Positions 17,298 through 26,675 of a DNA stretch of 64,000 bases are shown in pieces. A program made the position numbers and the translations under genes. This stretch comes from an uncultured Acidobacteriia bacterium (GTDB taxonomy: Bacteria; Acidobacteriota; Terriglobia; Bryobacterales; Bryobacteraceae). Positions within the stretch are counted from its first letter, which is position 1, and every line of letters begins with the position of its first letter. The notes under the pieces are model-generated. The model was not told the DNA's origin, made no database searches, and worked only from the letters and a program-made list of their open reading frames with translations. Location of the stretch: the NCBI GenBank assembly GCA_903851195.1, contig CAINNJ010000064.1:363621-427620 (forward strand). Direction: 5' to 3'.

Positions 17298-17998
17298 CCC
17301 CCGCGCTCGCAGTCGTTTCGTCTCCGAATCTGGCTTCCTCTTATCAGGAAATCTTTATTCTTATCTCCCGGCTGAAACTGAAAAAGATATCACTTCCCGA
17401 TTCGGCGCGCTTCCGGATGCAGATGAGGCAGGCTCTCCTAGATGCCCAGGAGTCGGCCCGGAATCTGGGGTACACTTCCGACGACATCCGGTTTGCTTCA
17501 TTCGCCGTCGTCGCGCTGGTCGATGAGACCATAATGACCTCATCAAATTCCGCTTTCCGGGAGTGGGCCCGAAGCCCGCTCATGCACGACCTTTTCGGCA
17601 CGTTGAAAGCCGGCGAACAATGCTTTGACCACATGCAGGCGGCCCTGAATCGTCAGGAAACAAAGGCCGGGATCGATTTACTGGAAGTCTACTTCCTGTG
17701 TCTCGCGCTCGGATTCCGCGGCAGGTACGACTCCGCTCCTCCGGAGTACATGAGGGCATGGCGCGACCCCATGGCGGAGAAAATAATCAGAACCAGAGGC
17801 GGCGCGGATCCCGTTAACCTGTCGCCCTCATGGCGGCCAACGACCAACGTCGAGGCGCCCGTCGCTTCCAATACACTTACCCGACTGGCCCTGATTTGCG
17901 GCGTCACCGTGTTCTTACTGTGTGTGCTACTTGGACTCGTCTACCACGCCCTGCTTTCCCGGGGTGCCGCGGAGTTGGCGCGTTACGTTCCAAGATAG
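17294..17998 (+). CDS. tssL: TssL (DotU-like) T6SS inner-membrane protein
   Basis: 234 aa. The cytoplasmic N-terminal domain shows the DotU pattern: SYQEIFILISRLKLKK, FASFAVVALVDETIMTSS, WARSPLMHDLFGT, GEQCFDHM, and LLEVYFLCLALGFRGRY. A single C-terminal transmembrane helix (LALICGVTVFLLCVLLGLVYHALL, about residues 202-225) anchors it. TssL binds TssM and, through its cytoplasmic hook, TssK. No peptidoglycan-binding extension is present, so wall anchoring would have to come from another protein. Confidence 0.94.
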   Translation: MTPALAVVSSPNLASSYQEIFILISRLKLKKISLPDSARFRMQMRQALLDAQESARNLGYTSDDIRFASFAVVALVDETIMTSSNSAFREWARSPLMHDLFGTLKAGEQCFDHMQAALNRQETKAGIDLLEVYFLCLALGFRGRYDSAPPEYMRAWRDPMAEKIIRTRGGADPVNLSPSWRPTTNVEAPVASNTLTRLALICGVTVFLLCVLLGLVYHALLSRGAAELARYVPR

Positions 17999-18006
17999 GG
18001 GCAAAC

Positions 18007-21000
18007 ATGACTGCGAAAAGCCTGCTTCTGATCCTGCTTCTGCTGGCTGTCCTGGTCGTTCTCGGCCTCGGGTTTTTCCTGTGGTGGCGAAAACGGAAGA
18101 CTTCGGGCAGACCTGCGGACCGAAGTGCTCCCGGCAGTGAAACCCCGTCGGATGTTAACCGCATCTGCGAACTGCTGCGAGACGCCGAAAGGATTCTCCG
18201 GGACTCCGTGAAGATGAAGGGAGCTTCCCTTTCGACCTTGCCTGCATTCCTTGTGATCGGACCCGCCGGATCCGGAAAAACCAGTTTCGTGGAACGCTCC
18301 GGAATGGATCGGAAGTTGCTGGCGGGCCAGGTGTACTCCGACGGCGCGGTCACGCCGACGAAGCACCTGAATATCTGGCTCGCTGCACAATCCGTATTCA
18401 TCGAGGTTTCCGGGCAGTCTGCGCTGGACCCGGTTTCAATGGAAGCGATACTCCGGCAACTCACGCCCCGCGGCGTTTCCTCCCTTTCCGGCAAAGATCA
18501 ACCGGTTCGCGGCATCATCCTGTGCATGGACCAGGCTACCGTGGCCGCCGCCAAAGTTCCGGACGACATCGCCGCACTCGCCCTCCCATGGAACGCCGCG
18601 CTGGAACGCGCGGCCGAGATCATGGGCGTGCAGTTGCCTGTTTACGTGGTGTTCACCAGAATCGACGGGATACCAGGCTGCGCGGAGTACTTCAGTAATC
18701 TTTCCGCCAAAGAGCAGAGACAGGCTCTTGGGGCTACCATAAAACCGTTTAATCCGGCGGCTCCCGGCGTCTACGCTCAGGACATGGAACAGGTCCTCAA
18801 TCGTGAATTCTCGGGAATCGCTTCTGCGCTGGTTGACGCCCGCGTTCCTTTGCTCAGTCGCCAGCAAGACGGCGCCCGGATTCCACTGGAATACCCGTTC
18901 CCGCGCGACTTTCAAAAGCTGAAGAAGAATGTCACGCAGTTTCTTCTGGACCTGGCTCGTCCCAGCCAGTTGCATGTCAGCCCCTTCCTGCGGGGTTTTT
19001 ACTTTACCGGCACCCGCAGTGTGCCGGCTGACCCGCTTGAGAACCGCGAAGTCCAGGTGGCACCGGAGACATCGGTGAAATTTGACGGCGCGACCTCGTT
19101 CATAAAACAGGGTATTCCGGCGGCGCCTGCGCCTCAGAGTCCGCCGGGGCGCCCGGGCGAAATGACTGTTTGGCTCTTTCTTCCGCCGCTTCTCGAGTTC
19201 GTGATCCTGCAGGATAAGTCCGCTTTGCGGGTTTCAGCCAAAACCTCCCGAACAGACCGAACAAGGGCATTGCTGATTGGCGCCGCCGGAGCAATGGGTC
19301 TCCTGCTGCTGCTGGGGCTGAGTGTTTCCTACGTCCGGAACCGAAATCTGGAAAAGGATCTGATCGCCGGCGCCAGACTGGCAGGAGAGAATGCTCCGGG
19401 AACTTCGGTGCGACGTCTCGATGAACTGCGCCGACCGCTCGTCCGGTTACTGGGATATCGCAGGACCGGAGTAGATCTTAGCATGCGGTGGGGATTGTAC
19501 TCAGGCGAGAATCTTCTGCCGCAAGCCGAAGCCGCCTATTGCGGAGATCTGCGGCAGCAGGTTTTGGGTCCCGTTCTGCAACAGATCGCCGCTCATCTGA
19601 GCGCATTGGCCGGGGCCAGCCCGGGCAACGCGGAAGATCTGAGCTATTTGAAGGCGTACATGATGATGACCACACATCCCCAAAAAGCTCTGGATGAGGA
19701 TTCTTTCCTCAGCCAGACCCTGCTCGATGCGTGGAGTCAGACCCCGAATCGCGCTACCTCGGAAGCACCTCAGCTGATCGCAGAACAGTTCCGAACCTAC
19801 GGTGCCCTGCTTCCCCTTGCGGAAGCTCAGGGCGCCTGCGTCTTCCCGGCGGGTCCTGGGATTATTCGGGACGCGCAGCATTACCTGCGGCAGCTGAATC
19901 TCAACGACAGGTATCAGTCTCTGCTTCAGCAGGCGGGCAAAGGTCTGGATCCAGTCGGCTATTCAAAGGATCCGGTCATTGATTCAAAGGTGGTTCCCGG
20001 ATGGTTTACAAAACAAGGTTGGGCGCAGATGCAGCAAATCCTCGCCAATCCCGCAAAATACCTTCAGGCCGATGACTGGGTGCTCGGAGAAGCGAATCAG
20101 TCGGCACCCAGGAATCAGGACACGATGGCGAAAGAGCAGGGGCAACTCGTCTCGACATACCGGTCTCATTACCTCGCCGATTACGTGAGAGCCTGGAAGG
20201 ACTTTCTGAGCGCGGCCCGCGTTGCTCCCTATGCGGATCTGACGGATGGGGCAAACAAACTGGAAAGAATTGCAAGCGCTCAATCCGCACTGCTCAATCT
20301 CATCGGCGTGGCGGCGGACCATGCCGCTCCTCTCGGGAAAATAAATTTGCGGATTTTTGAACCCGCCAGTGCCGTAGTGCCTTCACCCGGCGATTTTCAG
20401 CCCGATGCCGAGTACCTTACGGCGCTGGGCATGCTCAAGAACCAACTTACGAAGGCTGCGGCTTCCAGCGGTCCGGCGCACGAGAAGGATATTCAGGAGG
20501 CCCGGGACGCTGAAACTCCGGCAAGGAATGCGGTGGATAAGATTGCTCTCAGTCCGAAGTTCCGGGAGGATACAGGGGTTCTGGTGAAATCGATTCTGCT
20601 GATGCCGATCACGCAAATCGACGCGATGCTGAACAGGCAGAACGAGGACGCCGTGAAAAGCGCGACCGCGGATCTTTGCCGCGCATACGGCCAACTTGCC
20701 CATACTCTGCCTTTTTCCGGCAAAGCACAGCAGTTCGCTTCGCTGGAAGATGTCCAGGCTCTCTTTCAGCCGGAGAAAGGGCAAATGTGGAAAGTCTATA
20801 ACGAAACATTGCGCGACAGCCTCGATTGCGCGGGCCCCGACTGCGTCCTCAGGAGCAGCCCCAGATTTAATCTCCCGGATAACTTCGTGAAGTTCTTCAG
20901 GACGCTGAACCGCTGGGACCGGATTCTTTACGGCGTAACGGCGGACCCCGTGATGCACCTCCAGCTTCGCGCCACGTCCCAGAACCATGTCAAAGCCCTG

Positions 21001-21363
21001 GAGTTACAGCTCGACGACCAGAGAATATCCCTTCCGGTCGGCGCCGAATTCCAGAACGTCACGTGGGATCTCAGAAAAGGTCAAAAGCTCCAGGTAGCAG
21101 GAACGTTCGAAGGTGAGGCCCAGGGACAGGATCTTTTTCGCACCGACGGTCGTTGGGCAATCTTCAGGTGGCTTTATGACGCGGAAAACGGGAGCGGTGG
21201 CCCCGCAGGCTTCACCTGGCTGCCGCGCGTGGGGCTGACGACCCCCGCCCAACTGCCCAATGGCAACACGAAGCAGTACAGGCTCGAAATAAAAAGCGGG
21301 GACGGGAAGTATCTTGAACTTCCTGCTCTCGGAGTCTCCTGCGCGTCTTCCGCTGGCCATTAG
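18007..21363 (+). CDS. tssM: TssM (IcmF-like) T6SS inner-membrane core protein
   Basis: 1118 aa from the ATG at 18007, nine bases after the tssL stop; an upstream in-frame extension lies inside tssL and is rejected. An N-terminal hydrophobic helix (LLLILLLLAVLVVLGLGFFLWW, residues 6-27) is followed by a cytoplasmic NTPase-like domain with an intact Walker A (GPAGSGKT, 85-92). A second membrane segment (ALLIGAAGAMGLLLLLGLSVSYV) lies at about 422-444. The large periplasmic part is all helical until a C-terminal beta domain with FRWLYDAENG. TssM spans the periplasm and forms the channel with TssL and usually the lipoprotein TssJ. Confidence 0.94.
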   Translation: MTAKSLLLILLLLAVLVVLGLGFFLWWRKRKTSGRPADRSAPGSETPSDVNRICELLRDAERILRDSVKMKGASLSTLPAFLVIGPAGSGKTSFVERSGMDRKLLAGQVYSDGAVTPTKHLNIWLAAQSVFIEVSGQSALDPVSMEAILRQLTPRGVSSLSGKDQPVRGIILCMDQATVAAAKVPDDIAALALPWNAALERAAEIMGVQLPVYVVFTRIDGIPGCAEYFSNLSAKEQRQALGATIKPFNPAAPGVYAQDMEQVLNREFSGIASALVDARVPLLSRQQDGARIPLEYPFPRDFQKLKKNVTQFLLDLARPSQLHVSPFLRGFYFTGTRSVPADPLENREVQVAPETSVKFDGATSFIKQGIPAAPAPQSPPGRPGEMTVWLFLPPLLEFVILQDKSALRVSAKTSRTDRTRALLIGAAGAMGLLLLLGLSVSYVRNRNLEKDLIAGARLAGENAPGTSVRRLDELRRPLVRLLGYRRTGVDLSMRWGLYSGENLLPQAEAAYCGDLRQQVLGPVLQQIAAHLSALAGASPGNAEDLSYLKAYMMMTTHPQKALDEDSFLSQTLLDAWSQTPNRATSEAPQLIAEQFRTYGALLPLAEAQGACVFPAGPGIIRDAQHYLRQLNLNDRYQSLLQQAGKGLDPVGYSKDPVIDSKVVPGWFTKQGWAQMQQILANPAKYLQADDWVLGEANQSAPRNQDTMAKEQGQLVSTYRSHYLADYVRAWKDFLSAARVAPYADLTDGANKLERIASAQSALLNLIGVAADHAAPLGKINLRIFEPASAVVPSPGDFQPDAEYLTALGMLKNQLTKAAASSGPAHEKDIQEARDAETPARNAVDKIALSPKFREDTGVLVKSILLMPITQIDAMLNRQNEDAVKSATADLCRAYGQLAHTLPFSGKAQQFASLEDVQALFQPEKGQMWKVYNETLRDSLDCAGPDCVLRSSPRFNLPDNFVKFFRTLNRWDRILYGVTADPVMHLQLRATSQNHVKALELQLDDQRISLPVGAEFQNVTWDLRKGQKLQVAGTFEGEAQGQDLFRTDGRWAIFRWLYDAENGSGGPAGFTWLPRVGLTTPAQLPNGNTKQYRLEIKSGDGKYLELPALGVSCASSAGH

Positions 21364-21384
21364 GGGCCCGTTAGCTTCGCCGGA

Positions 21385-22950
21385 ATGAGTGAACAGAGTT
21401 CAGCGTTCTTTTCGGATCCCGGACCGCAAACGCAATGCCCTGTCCGGGTCGTAGTGCACCTCGAAGAGGGCGAACAGGAACCTCGCGAGTTTTCGCGAAC
21501 CTTTCGGATCGGCCGGGTCGAGGAATGCGATATCCGCATTTCAAATAAATTCGTCAGCCGCACTCACGTCGAGGTCTCCTGCGACAACGGGTTCTGGTCC
21601 GTCCGCGATCTGAACAGCAGCAACGGTTTGTTTCTTATGGGCCAGAAGACCGCGCTGGTGAGGCTTACGGAATCCGTCACGCTGCGCCTCGGCATGGGCG
21701 GGCCCTACGTTACTTTCACCGTACTCTCACAATCGCCGCCGCTGGCGCCGGTCAACCGTTTGATCGCCGCGGATCCGCTGCCACCTGATGAGACTCCGGC
21801 CCAAGAGCCCGTCGTTCCCGCCCCGACGTCGGTCCCGGCACAGCGAAGCGTTTCTGGGTACGTCGATCACTATTTCGGCGAAAAGCCCGAGGGCCAGCCG
21901 ATCGGGCAGCACACGATGTTGGTACGAATGGCGTATTCGGAACTTCAGAAAAAGAACAGGCAGCAGTGGCTGGCTCTTGTGGGCGTATTGATGTTGCTGA
22001 TTGTCGCCGCGACGGGATTTGCTGTTGTCGAACACAGGAGAGCACGCAGGCAACTGGCTCTGGCCGAGAATCTTTTCTATTCGATGAGGTCGCTGGACGT
22101 GAACATTGCGAACTTCGAGCGTGTCGCCATCCAGACCAACAACGAAACGGTCGTGCGCCAGCTGCGTGAATCGCAAAGCCGCCGCAGATTCATGGAACAG
22201 CAATACGACAAGTTTCTTTCCGCCCTGAAGACCGACGACCCGAAGCTGACGCCCCAAAGCAGACTGATTCTTCGGATATCGAGGATTTTCGGAGAGTGCG
22301 AACTCGCCATGCCACCCACGTTTCAGGCTGAAGTTGAAAAATATATCCGTAAGTGGCAGTCCACTGGTCGACTGAAGCGTGCGATTGCTTTAGCACAGGA
22401 GAAAGGATACATCCAGACTATTGGAAAAGAGTTGCTCGCCGCGGGTTTACCGCCTCAGTTTTTCTACCTGGCGCTGCAGGAAAGCGATCTTGACCCCTTC
22501 ATAAGCGGACCGGAAACCCGCAAGGGAATAGCGAAAGGGATGTGGCAATTCATCCCGGACACGGCAGTAAAGTACGGGATGAAGGTTGGCCCGCTCGTAA
22601 AACTGCGCAGACCGGATCCGGCGGATGATCGACATCACTGGGATATTGAGACCAGGGCGGCCGCGCGCTATATGAAAGATCTTTACGGCAGTGACGCCCA
22701 GTCGTCGGGTTTGCTGATTATGGCATGTTACAACTGGGGGGAAGACAGCGTGCTCCCGCTGGTTCGGAGTCTGCCTCCCAATCCAGGCGAGCGAAACTTC
22801 TGGAAGCTTCTGTCGAAATATCGTGCCAGGATTCCGGACGAGACTTATGATTATGTATTCTCGATCGTTTCCGCTGCCGTAATTGGTGAAGACCCAAAAC
22901 TCTTCGGATTTGACTTCGACAATCCGTTTGCCACGCTGGAGACGCATTGA
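21385..22950 (+). CDS. FHA domain - membrane segment - lytic transglycosylase fusion
   Basis: 521 aa. Residues ~38-112 form an FHA domain: FRIGRVEECDIRI and FVSRTHVEV give the Gly43-Arg44, Ser58 and His61 phosphothreonine-binding signature, then DLNSSNGLFL. A Pro-rich linker leads to one transmembrane helix (about 195-215), a helical stalk, and an SLT lytic transglycosylase domain with catalytic Glu366 in LALQESDLDP, plus GMWQFIPDTAVKYGM and MACYNWGE. The predicted topology puts FHA in the cytoplasm and the enzyme in the periplasm, where it could open peptidoglycan for the membrane complex, gated by a phosphorylated partner. It starts 21 bases after tssM. Both domains are clear; the regulatory idea is inference. 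Confidence 0.9.
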   Translation: MSEQSSAFFSDPGPQTQCPVRVVVHLEEGEQEPREFSRTFRIGRVEECDIRISNKFVSRTHVEVSCDNGFWSVRDLNSSNGLFLMGQKTALVRLTESVTLRLGMGGPYVTFTVLSQSPPLAPVNRLIAADPLPPDETPAQEPVVPAPTSVPAQRSVSGYVDHYFGEKPEGQPIGQHTMLVRMAYSELQKKNRQQWLALVGVLMLLIVAATGFAVVEHRRARRQLALAENLFYSMRSLDVNIANFERVAIQTNNETVVRQLRESQSRRRFMEQQYDKFLSALKTDDPKLTPQSRLILRISRIFGECELAMPPTFQAEVEKYIRKWQSTGRLKRAIALAQEKGYIQTIGKELLAAGLPPQFFYLALQESDLDPFISGPETRKGIAKGMWQFIPDTAVKYGMKVGPLVKLRRPDPADDRHHWDIETRAAARYMKDLYGSDAQSSGLLIMACYNWGEDSVLPLVRSLPPNPGERNFWKLLSKYRARIPDETYDYVFSIVSAAVIGEDPKLFGFDFDNPFATLETH

Positions 22951-23350
22951 TATCGTCCGGAAATCACAAAGCAAGGTCGGAAGATATCGAGGCTCTGAAA
23001 TCCCCGGGTTTTCTGACTCTTTCGCTTCGGCGAACCAACCCGGCACGAATCGAGGATGTGTCCTTTCGGAATTGGCCAGCGAATCGGCGGTGGGCGAGGG
23101 TGCACGCCCGACAAGCGATATTCGTCTCGGGATTTCTCATGGCAAAGATGAGCGTGGCCGGCGGAGCATATACGGCACGAATCTGTTGATCTCACTTTAA
23201 TGCCGAACTCCGGGGCGTCGGCACCGACACCCTCATCCGCCCGTTCCAGGCGTCCTCAAAATAGGGCAACCCATCCTCCAGACGCCGCACCCGCTCCGAA
23301 CTGCGCACCCCCTTCCACCCGGCAAATCAGCGTTCTGACATGGTCCAGGG
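22951..23350. other. Non-coding spacer after the T6SS locus
   Basis: No frame in this stretch shows recognisable coding features. It separates the T6SS operon from the decayed recombinase and tRNA-Leu. No clear rho-independent terminator was seen. Confidence 0.4.
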
Positions 23351-23741
23351 AACTGGAGGATCCGCCAGATCTTCCGCTTCTGGGTCGATCGCAAATGGAT
23401 CACCGAAAACCCTGCCCTGAAACTGCGGCGGAGGCCGAAAGATCCGCAACCCGCCGACGAGCGCAACCTGTACACCGCCGAAGAACTCGAACAGATCTTC
23501 CGCGCCGCCGATACCTTCGGCCGCGGCCCCTACGAACGGTAGCGCGCACGAGCCATGCTCACGCTGATGTTCTATTGCGCGCCCCGCATCTTCGACGTAG
23601 CTCTGTTGAAAGGAAATCGTCCATCCTGCTCGACGGGCCGACGGGCGATGCGATCATGTTCCGTACCTAACAAGACCTCGAAGCCGATCTGGCCGCCGCC
23701 TATCCGGAAGTGAAGCAGGTTCTCAAAGCTCTTGTTTTCAG
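23351..23741 (+). pseudogene. Decayed tyrosine recombinase/integrase fragment
   Basis: Reading the plus strand from about 23351 gives a phage-integrase-like middle region: IRQIFRFWVDRKWITENPALKL, KDPQPADERNLYTAEELEQIFRAAD, then an in-frame stop near 23540, RARAMLTLMFYC with IFDVALLKG, a frameshift near 23610, another stop near 23668, and DLEADLAAAYPEVKQVLK. The N-terminal SAM-like domain and the catalytic C-terminal R-H-x-x-R-Y region are mostly missing. It is therefore a dead remnant. It ends about ten bases from the 3' end of tRNA-Leu, a common integration site, so it probably marks an old integrated element. Confidence 0.7.
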
Positions 23742-23750
23742 TAGTTCAGG

Positions 23751-23839
23751 TGGTGGCGGAAGAGGGGGTCGAACCCTCACGTAGAGTGAACTACGCCAGA
23801 TTTTGAGTCTGGTGCGTCTGCCAGTTCCGCCATTCCGCC
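23751..23839 (-). tRNA. tRNA-Leu (anticodon CAA)
   Basis: On the minus strand the sequence folds into a class II tRNA. Acceptor arm GGCGGAA pairs with TTCCGCC, the anticodon loop is CTCAAAA (anticodon CAA) on a CCAGA/TCTGG stem, a long variable arm is present, and the T-arm carries GGTTCGACCCC. The CCA end is encoded at 23751-23753. It is adjacent to the integrase remnant. Confidence 0.95.
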
Positions 23840-23923
23840 AGGAATGCTCTTCACCAGTCTACCGAACCCTCCCCCATTTCCCAACCCGTTCCGCACGATA
23901 TAAGATATGCCATCATCGTTCCC

Positions 23924-25210
23924 ATGCATCGCCGCCGCTTCCTCTCCGCCTCCACCACCGCCCTTGCCGCCTTCCAGTTCGATTCCACAGCCAAAGCGCA
24001 AAAAGCGGTCCTCTCCGCCGCGGGCCGCCCGGCGGAGGTTACGGCGCGCGACGAAGATTTCTGGTTCCATATCCGGGACGCCTTCACTATCGACCGCACC
24101 CTCATCAATCTGAACAACGGCGGCGTCTCCCCCGCCCCCCGCATCGTGCAGGACACCGAAATCCGTTACCTCGAAATGCAGAACATGAACCCCACCTATT
24201 ACATGTGGCGCATTCTCGACCCCGGCATCGAAACCTGCCGCCGCCGCCTCGCGCGCGCCTTCGGATGCGATGCCGAAGAAATCGCCATCACCCGCAACGC
24301 CAGCGAAGCCCTCGAAATCGTCCAGTTCGGCCTGGACCTGAAAGCGGGCGACGAAGTCATCACCACCAATCAGGACTACCCTCGCATGATCAGTTCCTGG
24401 CAGCAGCGCGAGCGCCGCGACGGCATCGTCCTGAAACAACTGAAATTTCCGGTCCCGCCCCCCGGCCTCGACTTCCTTGCCAAACTCATCGAAGACGCCA
24501 TCACGCCGAAGACGAAAGTCATCCACATCTGCCACATCACCAATCGAACGGGCCAGATCTTCCCGGTGAAGAAGATCTGTCAGATGGGCCGCGCCCGCGG
24601 CATCGAAGTCATCGTCGATGGCGCCCACGCCTTCGCGCAATTCCCGTTTAAACACGAAGATCTCGATTGCGATTACTACGGCGTGTCCCTGCACAAGTGG
24701 CTGCTCGCGCCCATCGGCACCGGCATGCTCTACATGCGGAAATCGAAGATTCCGAAGATCTGGCCCCTGATGGGCGCGGACGAGTCGCTGGCCAACGATA
24801 TCCGAAAATTCGAGCAGATCGGCACCCACCCCGCGGCACAGCGCAACGCCATCGCCGAAGCCATGAACTTCCACGAAAGCATCGGCGTGGAACGGAAAGC
24901 CGCCCGCTTCCGCTACCTGCGCGCGCGCTGGTCGGACCCCCTCCGGGCCTTTCCGAACGTGCAACTGCACACCAGCGACGACCCCGCGCAATCCTGCGGC
25001 ATCGGCCTGGTCGGCATCAAAGGCATCGAATCCGGCAAGCTGGTCGGCTATCTGTGGAGCAAATACCGGATCTGGGTCACCGCATTCGTTTCGCCGGGCG
25101 AGTACGAAGGAATCCGCGTCACACCAAACGTTTACACCACGCTGGAAGAGATCGACACCTTTACGGAGGCGATGATCGATATCGCCAAACGGGGCACGCT
25201 GCCGGCGTAA
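23924..25210 (+). CDS. Class V PLP-dependent aminotransferase, Tat-exported (isopenicillin-N-epimerase-like)
   Basis: 428 aa. The N-terminus MHRRRFLSASTTALAAFQF looks like a twin-arginine signal. The rest is a fold-type I PLP enzyme of the cysteine-desulfurase/isopenicillin-N-epimerase group: INLNNGGVSPAP near residue 65, NASEALEIVQFGLDL, VIVDGAHAFAQFPF (Asp binding the PLP ring), and VSLHKWLLAPIGTGMLY with Lys258 the likely Schiff-base lysine. Substrate cannot be told from sequence. Export of a PLP enzyme by Tat is known because cofactor is loaded before translocation. A GATATAAGAT sequence about 25 bases upstream may be its -10 element. Confidence 0.85.
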   Translation: MHRRRFLSASTTALAAFQFDSTAKAQKAVLSAAGRPAEVTARDEDFWFHIRDAFTIDRTLINLNNGGVSPAPRIVQDTEIRYLEMQNMNPTYYMWRILDPGIETCRRRLARAFGCDAEEIAITRNASEALEIVQFGLDLKAGDEVITTNQDYPRMISSWQQRERRDGIVLKQLKFPVPPPGLDFLAKLIEDAITPKTKVIHICHITNRTGQIFPVKKICQMGRARGIEVIVDGAHAFAQFPFKHEDLDCDYYGVSLHKWLLAPIGTGMLYMRKSKIPKIWPLMGADESLANDIRKFEQIGTHPAAQRNAIAEAMNFHESIGVERKAARFRYLRARWSDPLRAFPNVQLHTSDDPAQSCGIGLVGIKGIESGKLVGYLWSKYRIWVTAFVSPGEYEGIRVTPNVYTTLEEIDTFTEAMIDIAKRGTLPA

Positions 25211-25259
25211 AACACCTACGGAGTTTCGGGTTGGTCGTTCAGTTGCTCCACTGCCCGGC

Positions 25260-26126
25260 ATGCAATGGACACCGGGCGGAACCAGTGAAGACGTCGAAGA
25301 TCGACGCGGAGAGAGCGGCGGAGGCGGTTTTGGCGGGAGCGGATTCGGAGGCGTCCACCTCGGTGTGGGCGGCGCCATCATCGTTGGCCTGCTCAGTCTG
25401 GTTTTTCACCAGAACTTCTTCAGCATGCTTTCCGGTGGCCCGGCGAGTTCCCCTGCCGTTGCAGACCGTCAGGAACCCGCACAAAATACTGCGGAGAAAA
25501 CCGCGGTGGAATTCGTCTCCTTCATCGTGGATGATGTGCAGAAAAACTGGGACAAACTTCTGCCTGCCGAAACCAAAACGCCCTATCACCACGCGAAACT
25601 GGTGCTCTTTCGGGATTCTTATCCTTCCGGCTGCGGCACGGCGCAGACCGCCGTGGGACCGTTCTATTGTCCGGAAGACGAAAAAGTTTATCTCGACCTG
25701 AGCTTTTTTCAGGAACTGAAGACCCGCTTCGGCGCGCCCGGAGAGTTCGCCCAGGCTTACGTGATTGCCCACGAGTTCGGCCACCACGTCCAGAAAATAC
25801 TGGGTATCGAACCGAAAGTACGTCGCCTGCAGCAGCAGAATCCGGACGAGGTCAATCCTCTTTCCGTGCGGCTGGAACTGCAGGCGGATTGCTTCGCGGG
25901 GATCTGGGCTCACACCACGCAGGAACGAAAACTGATCGACGCGCAGGATGTCAACGCGGCGTTGGGCGCGGCGGCAGCGGTCGGGGACGACCGCCTGCAG
26001 CGCGCGTCCCGTGGCAGCGTCAACCCCGAGACGTTCACGCACGGGACTTCGGCACAACGCACGAGCTGGTTCCACCGCGGTTTCGACTCCGGAGACGTCT
26101 CCGGCTGTCAGACCTTTTCGCGGTAA
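25260..26126 (+). CDS. Neutral zinc metallopeptidase (YpfJ/KPN_02809 family)
   Basis: 288 aa. The N-terminal RxVEDRRG-type opening (TSEDVEDRRGESGGGG) and Gly-rich stretch, one membrane segment (VGGAIIVGLLSLVFHQNFF, about 36-54), a CGTAQTAVGPFYCPEDEKVYLDLSFF block and the zinc motif HEFGHH at residues 171-176 identify the family. The LQADCFAGIW motif further on supplies the third zinc ligand region. Likely inner-membrane anchored with the peptidase outside. Substrate unknown. It begins 49 bases after the aminotransferase, possibly in one transcript. Confidence 0.88.
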   Translation: MQWTPGGTSEDVEDRRGESGGGGFGGSGFGGVHLGVGGAIIVGLLSLVFHQNFFSMLSGGPASSPAVADRQEPAQNTAEKTAVEFVSFIVDDVQKNWDKLLPAETKTPYHHAKLVLFRDSYPSGCGTAQTAVGPFYCPEDEKVYLDLSFFQELKTRFGAPGEFAQAYVIAHEFGHHVQKILGIEPKVRRLQQQNPDEVNPLSVRLELQADCFAGIWAHTTQERKLIDAQDVNAALGAAAAVGDDRLQRASRGSVNPETFTHGTSAQRTSWFHRGFDSGDVSGCQTFSR

Positions 26127-26129
26127 ACC

Positions 26130-26603
26130 CTAATTCGCCTGCATCGCCGAATGAGTCCGGGTAGAGGGCGTGACAACGCCCTCACTGGCCGGCTCATAGA
26201 CGAACCGGCGCTCCCGAAGTCCGAACTTGTGCATCAGGCGTCCCACGTGATCCTGGTCATAGCGGATTCCCAGCTTGCGCTCGATGGCAGCCGCCAGTTT
26301 GCCCGTCGTCCAGCGCTCCGTTTTAAAACCGTGCGCTGTGGCGCCTTCGAAATACATGGCGCGGATGCAATCCACCTGATCGGCCGTGAGTCGACTGGGG
26401 CGTCCGGTCGCACGCCGCTTCCGCAGCGCTTCCACGCCTTTCACCACGATGGACCGATGCCAGCGGGACGCAGTTGTGCGGCTCACGCCATAACGGCGCG
26501 CCACGTGTGATTGAGTAGCGCCGTTCAGCAGCTCTTTTGCAGCTGCCAGACGGCGGATTTCCATGTCGTCGCGATTCTGAGACTTCAGCGGGGCAAGCGT
26601 CAT
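26130..26603 (-). CDS. IS630-type helix-turn-helix protein without DDE domain
   Basis: 157 aa from the ATG at 26603. It contains a helix-turn-helix (LLNGATQSHVARRYGVSRTTASRWHR) and a following winged-helix region (RKRRATGRPSRLTADQVDCI, then GFKTERWTTGKLAAAIERKLGIRYDQDHVGRLMHKFGLR) as found in the N-terminal half of IS630-family transposases. The catalytic DDE half is absent, and no terminal inverted repeats were found. It is either a transposase remnant or the first ORF of a two-frame element whose second part is lost; a domesticated regulator is also possible. Confidence 0.7.
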   Translation of the reverse strand: MTLAPLKSQNRDDMEIRRLAAAKELLNGATQSHVARRYGVSRTTASRWHRSIVVKGVEALRKRRATGRPSRLTADQVDCIRAMYFEGATAHGFKTERWTTGKLAAAIERKLGIRYDQDHVGRLMHKFGLRERRFVYEPASEGVVTPSTRTHSAMQAN

Positions 26604-26663
26604 CCCGAAACGCGCGGAGTGATACCAGAGCACCCTCAGAATACAACAGGCGCCGCACATCTG

Positions 26664-26669
26664 TAAAAT
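26664..26669 (+). promoter_or_regulatory. TAAAAT -10-like element directly before the start at 26676
   Basis: TGTAAAAT ends six bases before the TTG start at 26676, which would place the transcript start on the start codon. This supports a leaderless transcript; no Shine-Dalgarno sequence precedes the gene. Confidence 0.4.
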
Positions 26670-26675
26670 CGTTCG

